This document shows positions 47,373 to 57,335 of a stretch of 64,000 nucleotides of DNA, piece after piece. How positions within the stretch are numbered: position 1 is the first letter of the stretch; each line of letters begins with the position of its first letter. The stretch lies in contig NC_088804.1 of assembly GCF_011386835.1 (NCBI RefSeq), forward strand, positions 33,343,549 through 33,407,548, given 5' to 3'. Origin of the DNA: Chrysemys picta bellii. Lineage: Eukaryota > Chordata > Testudines > Emydidae. A program made the translations under genes and the position numbers. The notes under the pieces were generated by a model, which saw only the letters and a program-made list of their open reading frames with translations, made no database searches and had not been told where the DNA came from.

Positions 47373-50135
47373 GTTCCTAGTCTCAGCCCCGAACAGGGGA
47401 ATTCTGGGAGTGAAAGACCTTGCAGCAGTGCATGATAATAAAGGAGTCAGGGATAATAAGAAAGTTACTATTACAATAAAATATTCACCCGAGTCAGTAA
47501 TTTTTTTTTTTTTAATCAGGGATCAGTACCTGTAAGCAATGCATGGGCTGTCTCGTTCATTGTGGGTTCTTCTTTTATTGCCGTTCCTAGCTCAGATGGT
47601 TCTTCCGCTGGCCTCCTTTGCTGATGATACATCACTAATAATGGTTCTTTCTTTCTTTCTTTGGTCTCTGGGCATTTGGAAGCAGCAGTTCCAAATGCTC
47701 TCCCTACCCCATGTTTTCATTTTGCCACAACACTCTTGTTTAGGGCATCGCTATAATAATTTAGGACTGTTCCACTCAAATCAATGGATCTATCTGAAAT
47801 TCTACACTGGAAGCAAGTGAGAATTTGTAATAGTTCTGAGTCTTAGTTCTGCTGATTTCAATCATCTATTTCTCTGTGTTCTGGAAGTCAGGCTCTATTA
47901 ATGCTACAGAAGGAAAAGCATGTATTATGCATGTACAGCAACTACATTTTAATCTGAAATTTATCTTTTCTTTTAAGTTCTTGTTTTTTAAATAAATATA
48001 TAATGAATTACTGACAGTACTTAATAATATCTTACACAAGGTGCCATAATACCCCAAATAAATACTTATTTCTGCTCTCCTGCAACTTCACTAGGATTAC
48101 ATCATGTCAGATTACTGTAAATCTGCTTTAACCCAGTTTGAAAACACTAGTTAGTCAAGGATCTTTACAATACGTAATTTCATTTTTGTGTAATACCTTT
48201 CCTTTTGCTCTTTCCATGCAGTTTTACTGCCAGTGAAGTTTGGAGAGGGGATAAAGTCCTAACAAGTCCAGCATGGATGGAAGTTGTGCAAGTCACCTGA
48301 CACCACTTTACTGTGCACTCTGACTCTGACCAGCAGCATCCAACTGTCCGAAGTAGGACTTAGTTCCACCCTCATTCAATCCTTGACCTCTTTGCTGAGA
48401 CCGGAGGATATTTTTTTGAGGTATGTACTCATCAACCGAGAATCACACTGAGACAACCAACTGATTTAAGGCTGCTGGGCAACCATGAGCTAGCAGTGAT
48501 ACCTGATACTACTGACCTAATTCAAGGTTTGAACCACTCACCTAGAAGCGGAAGGCTCATTATCCTTAGTTGTTGAGAGAAGCCATTAACACCCTTTCCA
48601 ATACAAACCCTGCCCTCACCGTTGAGCTGGTCAACATGCGCTACCATCCTGGATATATATTGTTCAAATTATGCAGGCTGTGTAAATGAGTTCATGAAGC
48701 ATAGCATCGCAGAGCACGAAACCGACCGACCCCTTTGAAAAGACATTCAGAAAGTCCCAAATATTCATCAGCGTCCACTAGTCTCAGTGTATGTGCAAAC
48801 TCCCAAAGCTCAGCAATTTTGTTGAGAATGACAAACAATGCAGACTGGCAACTCTTATAAACTGGTTTGCCCTATTACTATTATAGTTCTTTTACTCTGT
48901 AATCCCTGTTATAAAACAATGCTTCCTCTTCCCCCCCCCCACTTCTTTCCATTTAAATATAGTTGAAAAACATGTAGGGCATTGATTTCCAAAGCATGTA
49001 GGACAAATTGTTGCCAACATCCATTGAAAATCAGCAGGAATTGGGGTCCTAACTCCCACAGGCACCTTTGAAAAAATCCCAGCTTTAACTATTAAATTAA
49101 TTGTTGTTGCTTTTGACTTTCCTTCCTTCATAAATATCAGCTGTGAAACCCACTGTTAAGATAGTCTTCCTGTGGTAGGAAGCACCTTATCTTGTACTTT
49201 TGTGTCCCTGTAACATCTGCATGCAGTACTATGAACCTTGCTGTTGGTCTGTATTTAAAAACAAACCAAACCAAAACAACTTGATAATATTTTGTTGCAA
49301 GAAGACCTGGACTATATCCTGCTTATTGTACAAAACTAACACATTGTGTTTCCTTAGCATGGAGGACAGGGATGGGAATGAGAAGGCAGAGTTGAGGGAA
49401 AGAGACCTCTAGCCTTTAACTGCATCTCTAAGATGCTCTATCTGATGTTCTATGCCGTTTCAAAAACTCATAACATTTGCTTCCTGCCACGTAATTTAAA
49501 CTGGAGATATGCGACATCCTTCCATTACTAAAAATATCTGACAATCAGGTAGTCTTTATTACGAAATAACACATTTGAAAACTCTTTTCATTCATTTTCA
49601 CTCTGATGTTTAAAAATCTCTAAATCTTAAGGTGTGTAGCATCTTCTACATTAGTGTTTTATTTGGGAGTTTCATTCTGTCATGCAAAATTGGTCAGCCT
49701 CTGATTCCTGATCAAGCAGGAATTTGCCCCTGTTGGAGGTGTGTTTTTTAAATATTTCTGTTCTGTACAGGCCTGAGTGAAATCCTGCTCAAGTCAATGG
49801 ACAGACTCACAGGGACTTTATAGGTGTTGAATCGAGCATGTGAATAAGCAGGGAAGTTAATAGATCTGTTGTCCAAATTGTGGCTAGTTTAAGAACACAT
49901 CCACATGAGAGAAAATTTTCATTCTAGTACACACCAATCTCGTTTATTCATGTGGCCAAATCAGGATCCTCGTCTTAAATGACGTTTACTTAAATAAATG
50001 ACTTAATGGAATGTATGTTAATAAATACAAAATTGTGACCCTCAGTTCATATATGTTCATATTGAATAATGTTCATCTTTGGAAACATTTGGAGACACAA
50101 AGGGATATATATTAACACAGCATATATACTGTAAC
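47373..50135. other. No gene seen
   Basis: Unique-looking AT-rich DNA with a T-run at 47501-47513 and a C-run at 48931-48940. Near 49000-49075 is a diverged short repeat with 'ccattgaaaatcagcaggaattggggtcctaactcc'. 48420-48620 has interspersed-repeat wording ('aaggtttgaaccactcac') I cannot assign. Confidence 0.4.
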
Positions 50136-50147
50136 TTGGTTCAAGAA

Positions 50148-50269
50148 AGGTTTCAGAGTAGCAGCCGTGTTAGTCTATATCCGCAAAAAGAACAGGAGTA
50201 CTTGTGGCACCTTGGAGACTAACAAATTTATTAGAGCATAAGCTTTCGTGGACTACGAAAGCTTATACT
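50148..50269 (-). mobile_element. Short PLE 3'-end insertion
   Basis: Minus-strand copy of the same 3' end as 30256-30470: on the plus strand 'ggtttcagagtagcagccgtgttagtctatatccgc', 'gaacaggagtacttgtggcacc', 'gagactaacaaatttattagagcataagctttcgtggac'. It is bounded by a 12-bp TSD, ttggttcaagaa at 50136-50147 and 50270-50281. At its 5' side a tiny inverted remnant 'ctacgaaagctta' forms a short hairpin with 'taagctttcgtggac'-type sequence, a minimal version of the palindromic arms. Confidence 0.85.
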
Positions 50270-50281
50270 TTGGTTCAAGAA

Positions 50282-51332
50282 CTCTACTGAGCTCTAAACA
50301 CAGCTATGGATATTTCTGTAATCCCCAGACAAGTGTAAACTAGGAAGGGAGCTAGGGAGATGGCTGGTGTATTGAACGAGTCCATAGGCATTTCATGTCT
50401 GGCAATCTGAGTTGAACGCAGCCTTAGATCAAAAATGACATAAGTTTAGTTGTTTCAGTCTAGCAGCTACAAAAATTTATTCACATCCCAGTACCTCCAT
50501 GAAACGTGGCATGTCTGGCAGCCTCCCCTCCAGAGAGATCCCTGTGATAGTGGGGGTTTACTTATGTATTTAATGTTAAGCATCTGCTTAAGTGCATGAT
50601 TAAAGTTCAGTGGCAGATTTGTGTGGGAATGGTTTACACAACTCCGTCATATCTGAATACAGAAAATATGATAGGCTTCTCAAACTAGGATGTCACACAC
50701 TTTAAAAAAAAAGCATTAAAAACAATGTGTGGTTTTTTTTTTAAAGAAATTAAAGGCACCGTGGAGTCTTTATGATTTTAAATTCTGGAAAGTTAAGACT
50801 GAACAGTCTGAAAGTACTTTATGAAAAGCTGAAGAGCTGCATTCCTTTTGAAAGGCTATGATGCCAAGATTTTTCTGAAATCTTTGGTTGAGATGTACAA
50901 TATACCATAAGGAACCATTGGATTGTAGTGAAATAAGGAATAAGGAATTCCATTCATAAAGCGGGGTTGGGAAATCATTCACTTCTGTCTGCATTGCTGA
51001 CTTCTTGATATAGATCTTGCAAAAATCTTTGCAAGTGTGTTTACAACCACTGTACTCTAGAATCTTCAAAAGGTTTCTTCCTCCACCTCTCAGTTAATAA
51101 GGGGTTGATGACACTTAGCTACATATCACTTTACTTCATAAGTCCTCTTAGAAACATGTGCACTTGATCTGGCACTGTTAGTTTGTGTGTGTTGCTACTC
51201 TGTGTAACTGCATATCAGATAATTGCATAATTTACTTGTTGTATATATAATTGACCTCCAAATGCTGATCTTAACAGTTCAGTTACTCCAGACATGTGAG
51301 CAGTGAGCTAGAATAAAGTACTTGAAAAACAG
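50282..51332. other. No gene seen
   Basis: Unique-looking AT-rich DNA. A frame of 99 codons at 50770-51069 minus has no recognisable domain. Confidence 0.4.
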
Positions 51333-51344
51333 AACCAAGTGCCA

Positions 51345-51765
51345 GAGTAGCAGCCGTGTTAGTCTGTATCCGCAAAAAGAACAGTCAGATTTGTGTCCAT
51401 TAATTCTTTTGCGTAGAGACTGTCCGGTTTGGCCAATGTACATAGCAGAGGGGCATTGCTGGCACATGATGGCATATATCACATTGGTAGATGTGCAGGT
51501 GAACGAGCCCCTGATGGTATGGCTGATGTGATTAGGTCCTATGTTGATGTCACTTGAATAGATATGTGGACAGAGTTGGCATCGGGCTTTGTTACAAGGA
51601 TAGGTTCCTGGGTCAGTGGTTTTGTTCAGTGATGTGTGGTTGCTGGTGAGTATTTGCTTTAGGTTGGGGGGTTGTCTGTAAGCGAGGACAGGTCTGTCTC
51701 CCAAGATCTGTGAGAGTAAAGGATCATCTTTCAGGATAGGTTGTAGATCTCTGATGATTAGTTGG
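51345..51765 (-). pseudogene. PLE fragment with start of GIY-YIG endonuclease
   Basis: The reading frame contains QPILKDDPLLSQILGDRP, a conserved RQPPNLKQ box, a C-rich stretch with YPCNKARCQLCPHI, and the nuclease motifs: NVIYAI (near 51468-51483), YIGQTGQ (51420-51440) and LRKRINGHKSD. GIY-YIG is the endonuclease fused C-terminally to the reverse transcriptase in Penelope-like elements. After HKSD the sequence jumps straight to the element's 3' terminus at about 51385, so roughly the C-terminal 60 codons and most of the 3' UTR are deleted. The reverse transcriptase domain is absent (5' truncation). Not functional. Confidence 0.88.
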
Positions 51766-51970
51766 GGGCTAATGGGGGCAGCGAGAAGCGGCGCGGGCGA
51801 GGGATGTGCTCGCCGCGGCTTCCCGCCGCCCCCATTGGCCTGGGACGGCGAACCACGGCCAGTGGGGGCCGCGATCAGCCGAACCTGCCGCGTCAGGAGG
51901 TAAATAAACTGGCCTGGTCCACCAGGGTGCTTACCCTGGTAAGCCGTGTGCCAAACGTTGCCAACCCCTG
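51765..51970. mobile_element. hAT-type palindromic MITE, left half missing
   Basis: Starts near the middle of the family ('aatgggggcagcgagaagcgg') and runs to an intact right terminus 'cgttgccaacccctg'. The bases after it, ctctaaac (51971-51978), are where the right TSD would be and align with PLE coding sequence. The left TSD and left arm are gone because the junction with the minus-strand PLE half falls inside the MITE. Confidence 0.88.
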
Positions 51971-52206
51971 CTCTAAACAAAAGAATAAATGGACACAAAT
52001 AAGACAACATTCAAAAGCCAGTCAGAGAACACTTCAATCTCCCTGGTCACTCAATTGCAGACCTAAAAGTCGCAATACTCCAACAAAAAAACTTAAAAAA
52101 CAGACTCCAACGAGAAACTGCAGAATTAGAATTAATTTGCAAACTGGACACCATTAAATTAGGCTTGAATAAAGACTGGGAGTGGATGGGTCATTACACA
52201 AAGTAA
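51971..52206 (+). pseudogene. PLE GIY-YIG endonuclease C-terminus
   Basis: Translates as KRINGHK, then a stop, then a continuous segment containing REHFNLPGHSIADLKV, LQQKNLKNRLQRETA and ELICKLDTIKLGLN, ending with DWEWMGHYTK and a natural stop at 52204-52206. The RINGHK overlap with the minus-strand half shows that both come from the same kind of element. The HFN.PGHS and final LNKDW segments are the expected ending after the GIY-YIG core. One in-frame stop follows RINGHK. Confidence 0.85.
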
Positions 52207-52550
52207 AAACTATTTTCCCATGCTAACTTTTTCCCTACTGTTACTCACACCTTCTTGTCAACTGTTGGAAATGTGCCATCCTGATTAACACTACAAAACT
52301 TTTTTTTCTCCTGCTGATAATAGCCCATCTTAATTGATTAGTCTAGTTATAGTTGGTATGGCAACACCCATTTTTTTCATGTTCTCTGTGTATATATATC
52401 TTCCTACTGTATTTTCCACTGCATGCATCCAATGAAGTGCGTTTTAGCCCACAAAAGCTTATGCCCAAATAAATTTGTTAGTCTCTAAGGTGCCATAAGT
52501 ACTCCTCGTTCTTTTTGCTGATACAAACTAACACGGCTACCACTCTGAGG
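52207..52550 (+). repeat. PLE 3' UTR and terminus
   Basis: Follows directly on the stop codon of the PLE reading frame. It holds 'tgcatccaatgaagtgcgttttagcccacaaaagcttatgc' (52425-52464), 'aaataaatttgttagtctctaaggtgccataagtactcc' and the terminal 'gatacaaactaacacggctaccactctg'. The hammerhead-like core is degenerate here: CCAATGA replaces the expected CTGANGA and ACAAAA replaces CGAAA. This direct continuity from coding sequence is what identifies the short palindromic repeats as PLE ends. Confidence 0.85.
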
Positions 52551-52576
52551 AAGAAAATGGGATAACCAAGTAGCCA

Positions 52577-53548
52577 CAGTGTTTTAAATCTGATATCCAG
52601 AAGACGGCACAGTATTGCTAGTAAATGAAATAGCCTGGTGTACTGCAAAATGTGTTCTGGTTTTCATGCATATTCAGGGATACATAGGTATAGGAACCAA
52701 TCCTGTAAACCCTTTGTGTGTGGAACTCCTATTGGTCAATGCACAGAAGAGTTGCATTATTGAGTTCAGTATCTGGGCCGCAGCAAACACCTCATCTATA
52801 TATAAGTTCTCCAGCCATTATTATTTGATACCAATCACTTAATAGAGTTGTATGTTTGGGTGCTGACTTTTAAAGGGGCTTCATCCTGTGCCCAATTTTG
52901 TGCTCATAAATAATTGCATCTCTAATTTTACACACACAATTAATTGCACCAACAAATGAAAGCACTTAGGTGCTTAACTATCTGCAGTCAGGTGGTTTAG
53001 CTGGCTATCATTTGTCCATATGATTAACTGCTGATGTAATTATATGTGAGTGCATTTGGAGGCCATTTTAGCAGGCCTTGGGATGTTTACTAAATCAATT
53101 CACTTTAAATCTGCAATACACAAGGGAAAAAGAGTATATTATACCATGGGCCCAATATAGTGGTCCTTAGGGTTTTTAAATTCCGTTTTCATGCACTCCT
53201 TACTCAGGCAAACTCCAATGTAGTTCAGGTTTTGGCACATCTAAAACAATACAAGGTTGTTAGTTTCATGTCTTGCCAGTAGGAAATCTCCAAAATAAGT
53301 TTTATGAAAGGCAGATTTAAGAGAAAGCTTATTGGTTCAAGAGCTGTAGCATGCCAGTCTAGAGACATGCACATTTCCTTCAATGTCGAAGTTAGTGAAG
53401 AAGATGGAAACTCTCCTTTACAAGGCAGGTTTATACATTTTAAGGTTTCTTTTCCAATAGTGTGGATGACACAGGTAACAATGCCCCTTGAACCTGACCT
53501 CCAGAGAGAGCTGTGCACACATGGGTCCAGACTCAGGAGAGCATCCCT
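52577..53548. other. No gene seen
   Basis: Unique-looking AT-rich DNA. 52870-52990 shares decayed-repeat wording with 19085-19290 ('cccaattttgtgc', 'taattgca'). The 121-codon frame at 53225-53590 has no recognised domain. Confidence 0.4.
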
Positions 53549-53645
53549 ATTCAGGTAAGTACTTAAGCGTATGCTTAACTTTGAAGTCAATTGGACTTAA
53601 ACACATGCTTAAAGTTAAGCACATGCTTATGCGCTTTCCTGAATA
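53549..53645. repeat. Palindromic short repeat abutting the CR1 3' side
   Basis: Ends 'tattcaggtaagtacttaag' and 'gcgctttcctgaata' are inverse-like. Inside, 'aagcgtatgcttaactttgaag' and 'cacatgcttaaagttaagcacatgctta' mirror each other. Same family as 16110-16290 and 30716-30818. It replaces the expected CR1 3' UTR. Confidence 0.55.
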
Positions 53646-54004
53646 GATTCCACCACCTCCCTAGGTAACCCATTCCAGTGCTTCACCACTCTCCTAGTGA
53701 AATAGTGTTTCCTAATATCCAACCTCCCCCACTGCAACTTGAGACCATTGCTTCTTGTTCTGTCATCTGCCACCACTGAGAACAGCCGAGCTCCATCCCC
53801 TTTGGAACCCCCCTTCAGATAGTTGAAGGCTGCTATCAAATCCCCCCTCACTCTTCTCTTCTGCAGACTAAATAACTCCAGTTCCCTCGGTCTCTCCTCA
53901 TAAGTTATGTGCCCCAGCCCCCTGATCATTTTCATTGTCCTCTGCTGGACTCGCTCCAATTTGTCCACATCCCTTCTGTAGTGGGGGGCCAAAACTGGAC
54001 GCAA
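53627..54004 (-). pseudogene. CR1 reverse transcriptase C-terminal region (frame-shifted)
   Basis: Carries [20 protein letters not shown], then [38 protein letters not shown] and [20 protein letters not shown]. This is the conserved C-terminal part after the CR1 RT. It continues the enzyme of 53932-55425 but in another frame; the switch falls near a run of C at about 53985-53991, consistent with a one-base indel. The last few codons run out of CR1 into the palindromic repeat. Confidence 0.9.
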
Positions 54005-55425
54005 TACTCCAGGTGTGGCCTCACCAGTGCCGAATAGAGGGGAATAATCACTTCCCTCGATCTGCGGGCAATGCTCCTACTAATACAGCCCAATATGCCG
54101 TTGGCCTTCTTGGCAACAAGGGCACACTGCTGACTCATATCCAGCTTCTCGTCCACTGTAATCCCCAGGTCCTCTTCTGCAGAACTGCAGTTTAGCCAGT
54201 CGGTCCCCAGCCTGTAGTGGTGCATGGGATTCTTCCTTCCTAAGTGCAGGACTCTGCACTTGTCCTTGTTGAACCTCATCAGATTTATTTTGGCCCAATC
54301 CACCAATTTGTCTAAGTCACTCTGGACCCTATCCATACCCTCCAGCATATCTACCTCTCCCCCCATTTTAGTGTAATCTGAGAACTTGCTGAGTGTGCAA
54401 TTCATCCCATCATCCAGATCATTAATAAAGATCTTGAACAAAACTGGCCCCAGGACCGACCCCTGGGGCACTCCACTTGATACCAGCTGCCAACTAGACA
54501 TCGAGCCGTTGATCAGTACCCGTTGAGCCCGACAGTCTAGCCAGCTTTCTATCCATTTTATAGTCCAGGGATCGGCAACGTTTGGCATGCGGCTCGCAAG
54601 GGTAAGCACCCTAGCGGGCTGGGCCAGTTTATTTACCTGCTGATGCGGCAGGTTCGGCCGATCGTGGCCCTCACTGGCCGCGGTTCGCCGTCCTGGGCCA
54701 ATGGGGGCGGCGAAAAGCGGCGCGGGCAAGGGATGCGCTGGCCGCGGCTTCCCACCACCCCCATTGGCCCGGGACGGCGAACAGCGGCCAGTGGGGGACG
54801 TGATCGGCCGAACCTGCCACATCAGCAGGTAAATAAACTGGCCCGGCCCGCCAGGGTGCTTACCCTGGTGAGCCGCGTGCCAAACGTTGCCGACCCCTGT
54901 TATAGTCCATTCATCCAATCCATACTTCTTTAACTTGCTGGCAAGAATACTGTGGGAGACCGTATCAAAAGCTTTGCTAAAGTCAAGATATATCACATCC
55001 ACCGCTTTCCCCATATCCACAGAGCCAGTTATCTCATCATAGAAGGCAATCAGGTTGGTCAGACATGACTTGCCCCTGGTGAATCCATGTTGACTGTTCC
55101 TGATCACCTTCCTCTCATCCAAGTGCTTCAAAATAGATTCCTTTAGGACCTGTGCCATGATTTTGCCAGTGACTGAAATGTGGCTGACCGGTCTGTAGTT
55201 CCCTGAGTTCTCTTTCTTCCCTTTTTTAAATACGGGCACTATATTTGCCTTTTTCCAATCATCTGGGTCCTCCCCTGATTGCCACGAATTTTCAAAGATA
55301 ATGGCCAATGGCTCTGCAATCACATCAGCCAACTCCCTCAGGACCCTTGGATGCATTAAATCTGGAACCATCGACCTGTGCATGTCCAGCTTTTCTAAAT
55401 AGTCCTTAACCTGTTCTTTCATCAT
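53932..55425 (-). pseudogene. CR1 reverse transcriptase with an in-frame MITE
   Basis: 497 open codons. From the N-terminus: [90 protein letters not shown] (motif A with the first catalytic Asp), about 114 residues of MITE sequence, then [20 protein letters not shown] / [18 protein letters not shown] (motif B) and [10 protein letters not shown]. That last box should hold two Asp; here the second is Tyr, so polymerase activity is lost independently of the insertion. [20 protein letters not shown] and [15 protein letters not shown] follow. The MITE plus its 8-bp TSD adds 342 bases, a multiple of three, and has no stop in this frame. Confidence 0.93.
54566..54899. mobile_element. Palindromic hAT-type MITE inserted in CR1 (334 bp)
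   Basis: Full-length copy, 'cagggatcggcaacgtttgg' to 'cgttgccgacccctg', with a perfect 8-bp TSD, ttatagtc at 54558-54565 and 54900-54907. The CR1 frame resumes after the right TSD (the codons for T-I-K-W lie across it). Because it sits inside the CR1 it is younger than that CR1 copy. Confidence 0.95.
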
Positions 55426-55656
55426 TGAGGGCTGCTCACCTCCTCCCCATACTGTGTTGCCCAGTGCAACAGTCTGGGAGCTGACCTTGTCTGTGAAGAC
55501 TAAGGCAAAAAAAGCATTGAGTATTTCAGCTTTTTCCTCATCATCTGTTACTCGGTTGCCTCCCCATTCAGTAAGGGTTCCACACTTTTCCTGACCTCCT
55601 TCTTGTTGCTAACATACCTGCAGAAACCCTTCTTGTTACCCTTCACATCCCTTGCT

Positions 55657-56588
55657 CAGGGCTGGTTTTAGGCCGATTCAGGCGATTCCCCTGAATCGGG
55701 CCCCGCGCCCTTGCCGCCACCGGTACACAGTACTGGGGCAGCCAGGCTTCCCCAGGGGGCAATTTAAAGGGCCTGGGGCTCCCAGCAGTGGCTGGAGACT
55801 GAGGCCCTTTAAATTGCCACCAGAGCCCCACTTCTGGAGCCCTGGGGTAGGGCTGCGGGGCTCCGGGGTCTATTTAAAAACTCCGGGGCTCCCCTTGCTT
55901 CTACCCCCCCCCCAGCCCTTTAAATAGCCGCTGGAGCCCCACCGCTTCCCCAGGGCTCCCTCGGCTATTTAAAGGGCCGGGGTGGTAGAAGCAGGGGAGC
56001 CCCTGATCTGCCCGCAGCCAGCCCCTGCTGCACCCCCTGCCCATACCAGCCCGCACCCCCTGCCCTGCCCGCAGCCAACCCCTGTCTCCAGCCAACCCCG
56101 CACCACCTGCCCGCAGCCAGCCCCTGCTGCACCCCCCTGCCCGCACCAGCCCCACACCCCCTGCCCTGCCCGCAGCCAGCCCCTGCTGCACCCCCTGCCC
56201 ACACCAGCCCTGCACCCCTGCCCTGCCCGCAGCCAGCCCCTGTCTCCAGCCAGCCCCGCACCCCCTGCTCACAGCCAGCCCCTGCTGCACCTGCTGCCCG
56301 CACCAGCCTCGCACCCCCTGCCCTGCCCGCAGCCAACCCTGCACCCTTTGCCCTGCCTCCAGCCAGACCCTACCTCCAGTCAGCACCTGCCCTGCACCTG
56401 CCCTGCCTCCAGCCAGCAATGTACGTAATATATAATTTTATTATTATTTATATAGTTATGGAAAGTAAATAATACATGGAAGAAATTAAAGGGGTTTTTT
56501 TACGGTTTTTTTTTTTTTTTAGTCATCCCTGCCGGGGCCCCGCCGAAAATGTTTGAATTGGGCCCCGCACTTACTAAAGCCGGCCCTG
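55657..56588. mobile_element. Non-autonomous hAT-like element inserted in CR1 (932 bp)
   Basis: Termini are inverted: CAGGGCTGGTTTTAG on the left and, on the other strand, CAGGGCCGGCTTTAG on the right (13 of 15). Perfect 8-bp TSD cccttgct at 55649-55656 and 56589-56596. The inner part is a C-rich minisatellite (about 56000-56420), preceded by repeated 'ggctcc..tttaaa' blocks and followed by a poly-T tract at 56505-56520. No transposase. Long overlapping frames at 55901-56428 are minisatellite artefacts. CR1 sequence resumes on both sides. Confidence 0.92.
56003..56420. repeat. C-rich minisatellite inside the hAT-like element
   Basis: Tandem variants of 'cagccagcccctgctgcacc', 'ccctgcccgcaccagcccc' and 'gcaccccctgccctgcccgc', with a higher-order unit of roughly 55-75 bases. 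Copy-number variation between individuals would be expected. Confidence 0.85.
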
Positions 56589-56594
56589 CCCTTG

Positions 56595-57218
56595 CTAGCT
56601 GCCTTGCAACTCCAATTGTGCCTTGGCCTTCCTGATTACACCCCTGCATGCTTGAGCAATATTTTTATACTCCTCCCTAGTCATCTGTCCAAATTTCCAC
56701 TTCTTATAAGCTTCCTTTTTGAGTTTAAGATCACTGAAGATTTCACTGTTAAGCCAAGCTGGTCGCCTGCCATATTTGCTATTCTTTCTGCACATGGGGA
56801 TGGTTTGTTTCTGCGCCCTCAATAAGGCTTCTTTAAAATACAGCCAGCTCTCCTGGACTCCTTTCCCTCTCATATTAGCCTCCCAGGGGATCCTGCCCAT
56901 CAGTTCTCTAAGGGAGTCAAAGTCTGCTTCTCTGAAGTTCAGGATCCGTATTTTGTTACTCTCCTTTCTTCCATATGTGAGGATCCTGAACTCAACCATC
57001 TCATGGTCATTGCTGCCTAGGTTGCCACCCACTTCTACTTTCCCTACCAATTCTTCCCTGTTTGTAAGCAGCTGGTCAAGAGGAGCATGGCCCCTAGTTG
57101 GTTCCTCCAGCACTTGTACCAGGAAGTTGTCCCCAACACTCTCCAAAAACTTCCTGGATTGTCTGTGCATTGCTGTATTGCTCTCCCAGTGGATGTCAGG
57201 GTGATTGAAGTCCCCCAT
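56595..57218 (-). pseudogene. CR1 endonuclease C-terminus and linker to RT
   Basis: 207 open codons starting at MGDFNHPDIHWES (the G-D-F-N block of APE-type endonucleases). DQLLTNREELVGKVEVGGNL and GSNDHEMVEF follow (the S/N-D-H catalytic block), then the linker containing RREADFDSLRE-like sequence, GRRPAWLNSEIFSDLKLKKE and AYKKWKFGQMTREEYKNIAQ. Upstream at about 57240-57300 codons for DEVDEAFFGQL remain, but the N-terminal endonuclease is missing. Downstream the frame is cut by the 55657-56588 insertion and resumes as [15 protein letters not shown] near 55600-55650. The APE endonuclease nicks target DNA in CR1 retrotransposition. Confidence 0.92.
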
Positions 57219-57335
57219 TAGAACCAGGGCCTGTGATCTGGAAACTTCAGTTAGTTGTCCAAAGAAAGCCTCGTCTACCTCATCCTTCTGATCCGGTCAG
57301 GCAACTTCTCTCCAGTAGATCACATTTCATCCGTA

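Larger units (their letters stand above)
51341..52571. mobile_element. Rearranged Penelope-like element with head-to-head halves
   Basis: Left half (51345-51765) is on the minus strand and carries the region up to and through the GIY-YIG endonuclease start. The right half (51971-52550) is on the plus strand and carries the endonuclease C-terminus and a full 3' UTR. Both ends of the locus carry the PLE 3' terminus in inverse orientation ('gagtagcagccgtgttagtc' at the left, 'actaacacggctaccactctg' at the right). Between them lies half a MITE (51765-51970). A candidate TSD is aaccaagtgcca (51333-51344) against aaccaagtagcca (52564-52576), one base different. This locus ties the orphan palindromes elsewhere in the window to PLE coding sequence. 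Confidence 0.8.
53646..57335 (-). mobile_element. CR1 LINE carrying two later hAT insertions
   Basis: Minus-strand CR1 ORF2 from the endonuclease to the end of the reverse transcriptase, spread over 3.7 kb because two DNA elements landed in it (55657-56588 and 54566-54899). Without them the CR1 part is about 2.4 kb. The sequence resumes exactly across each insertion once one TSD copy is discounted. The 5' side stops near 57335 inside the endonuclease (usual 5' truncation). The 3' side stops at about 53646, just after the last coding residues, with the usual 3' UTR missing, which is unusual. It is better preserved than the CR1s at 45899-47372 and 62545-63285. Confidence 0.93.

Noticed and set aside
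55901..56428. Long frames on both strands (up to 172 codons) in a GC-rich block
   Set aside because: They are translations of a C-rich minisatellite inside a hAT-like element with inverted termini and an 8-bp TSD. Codons simply repeat with the array.
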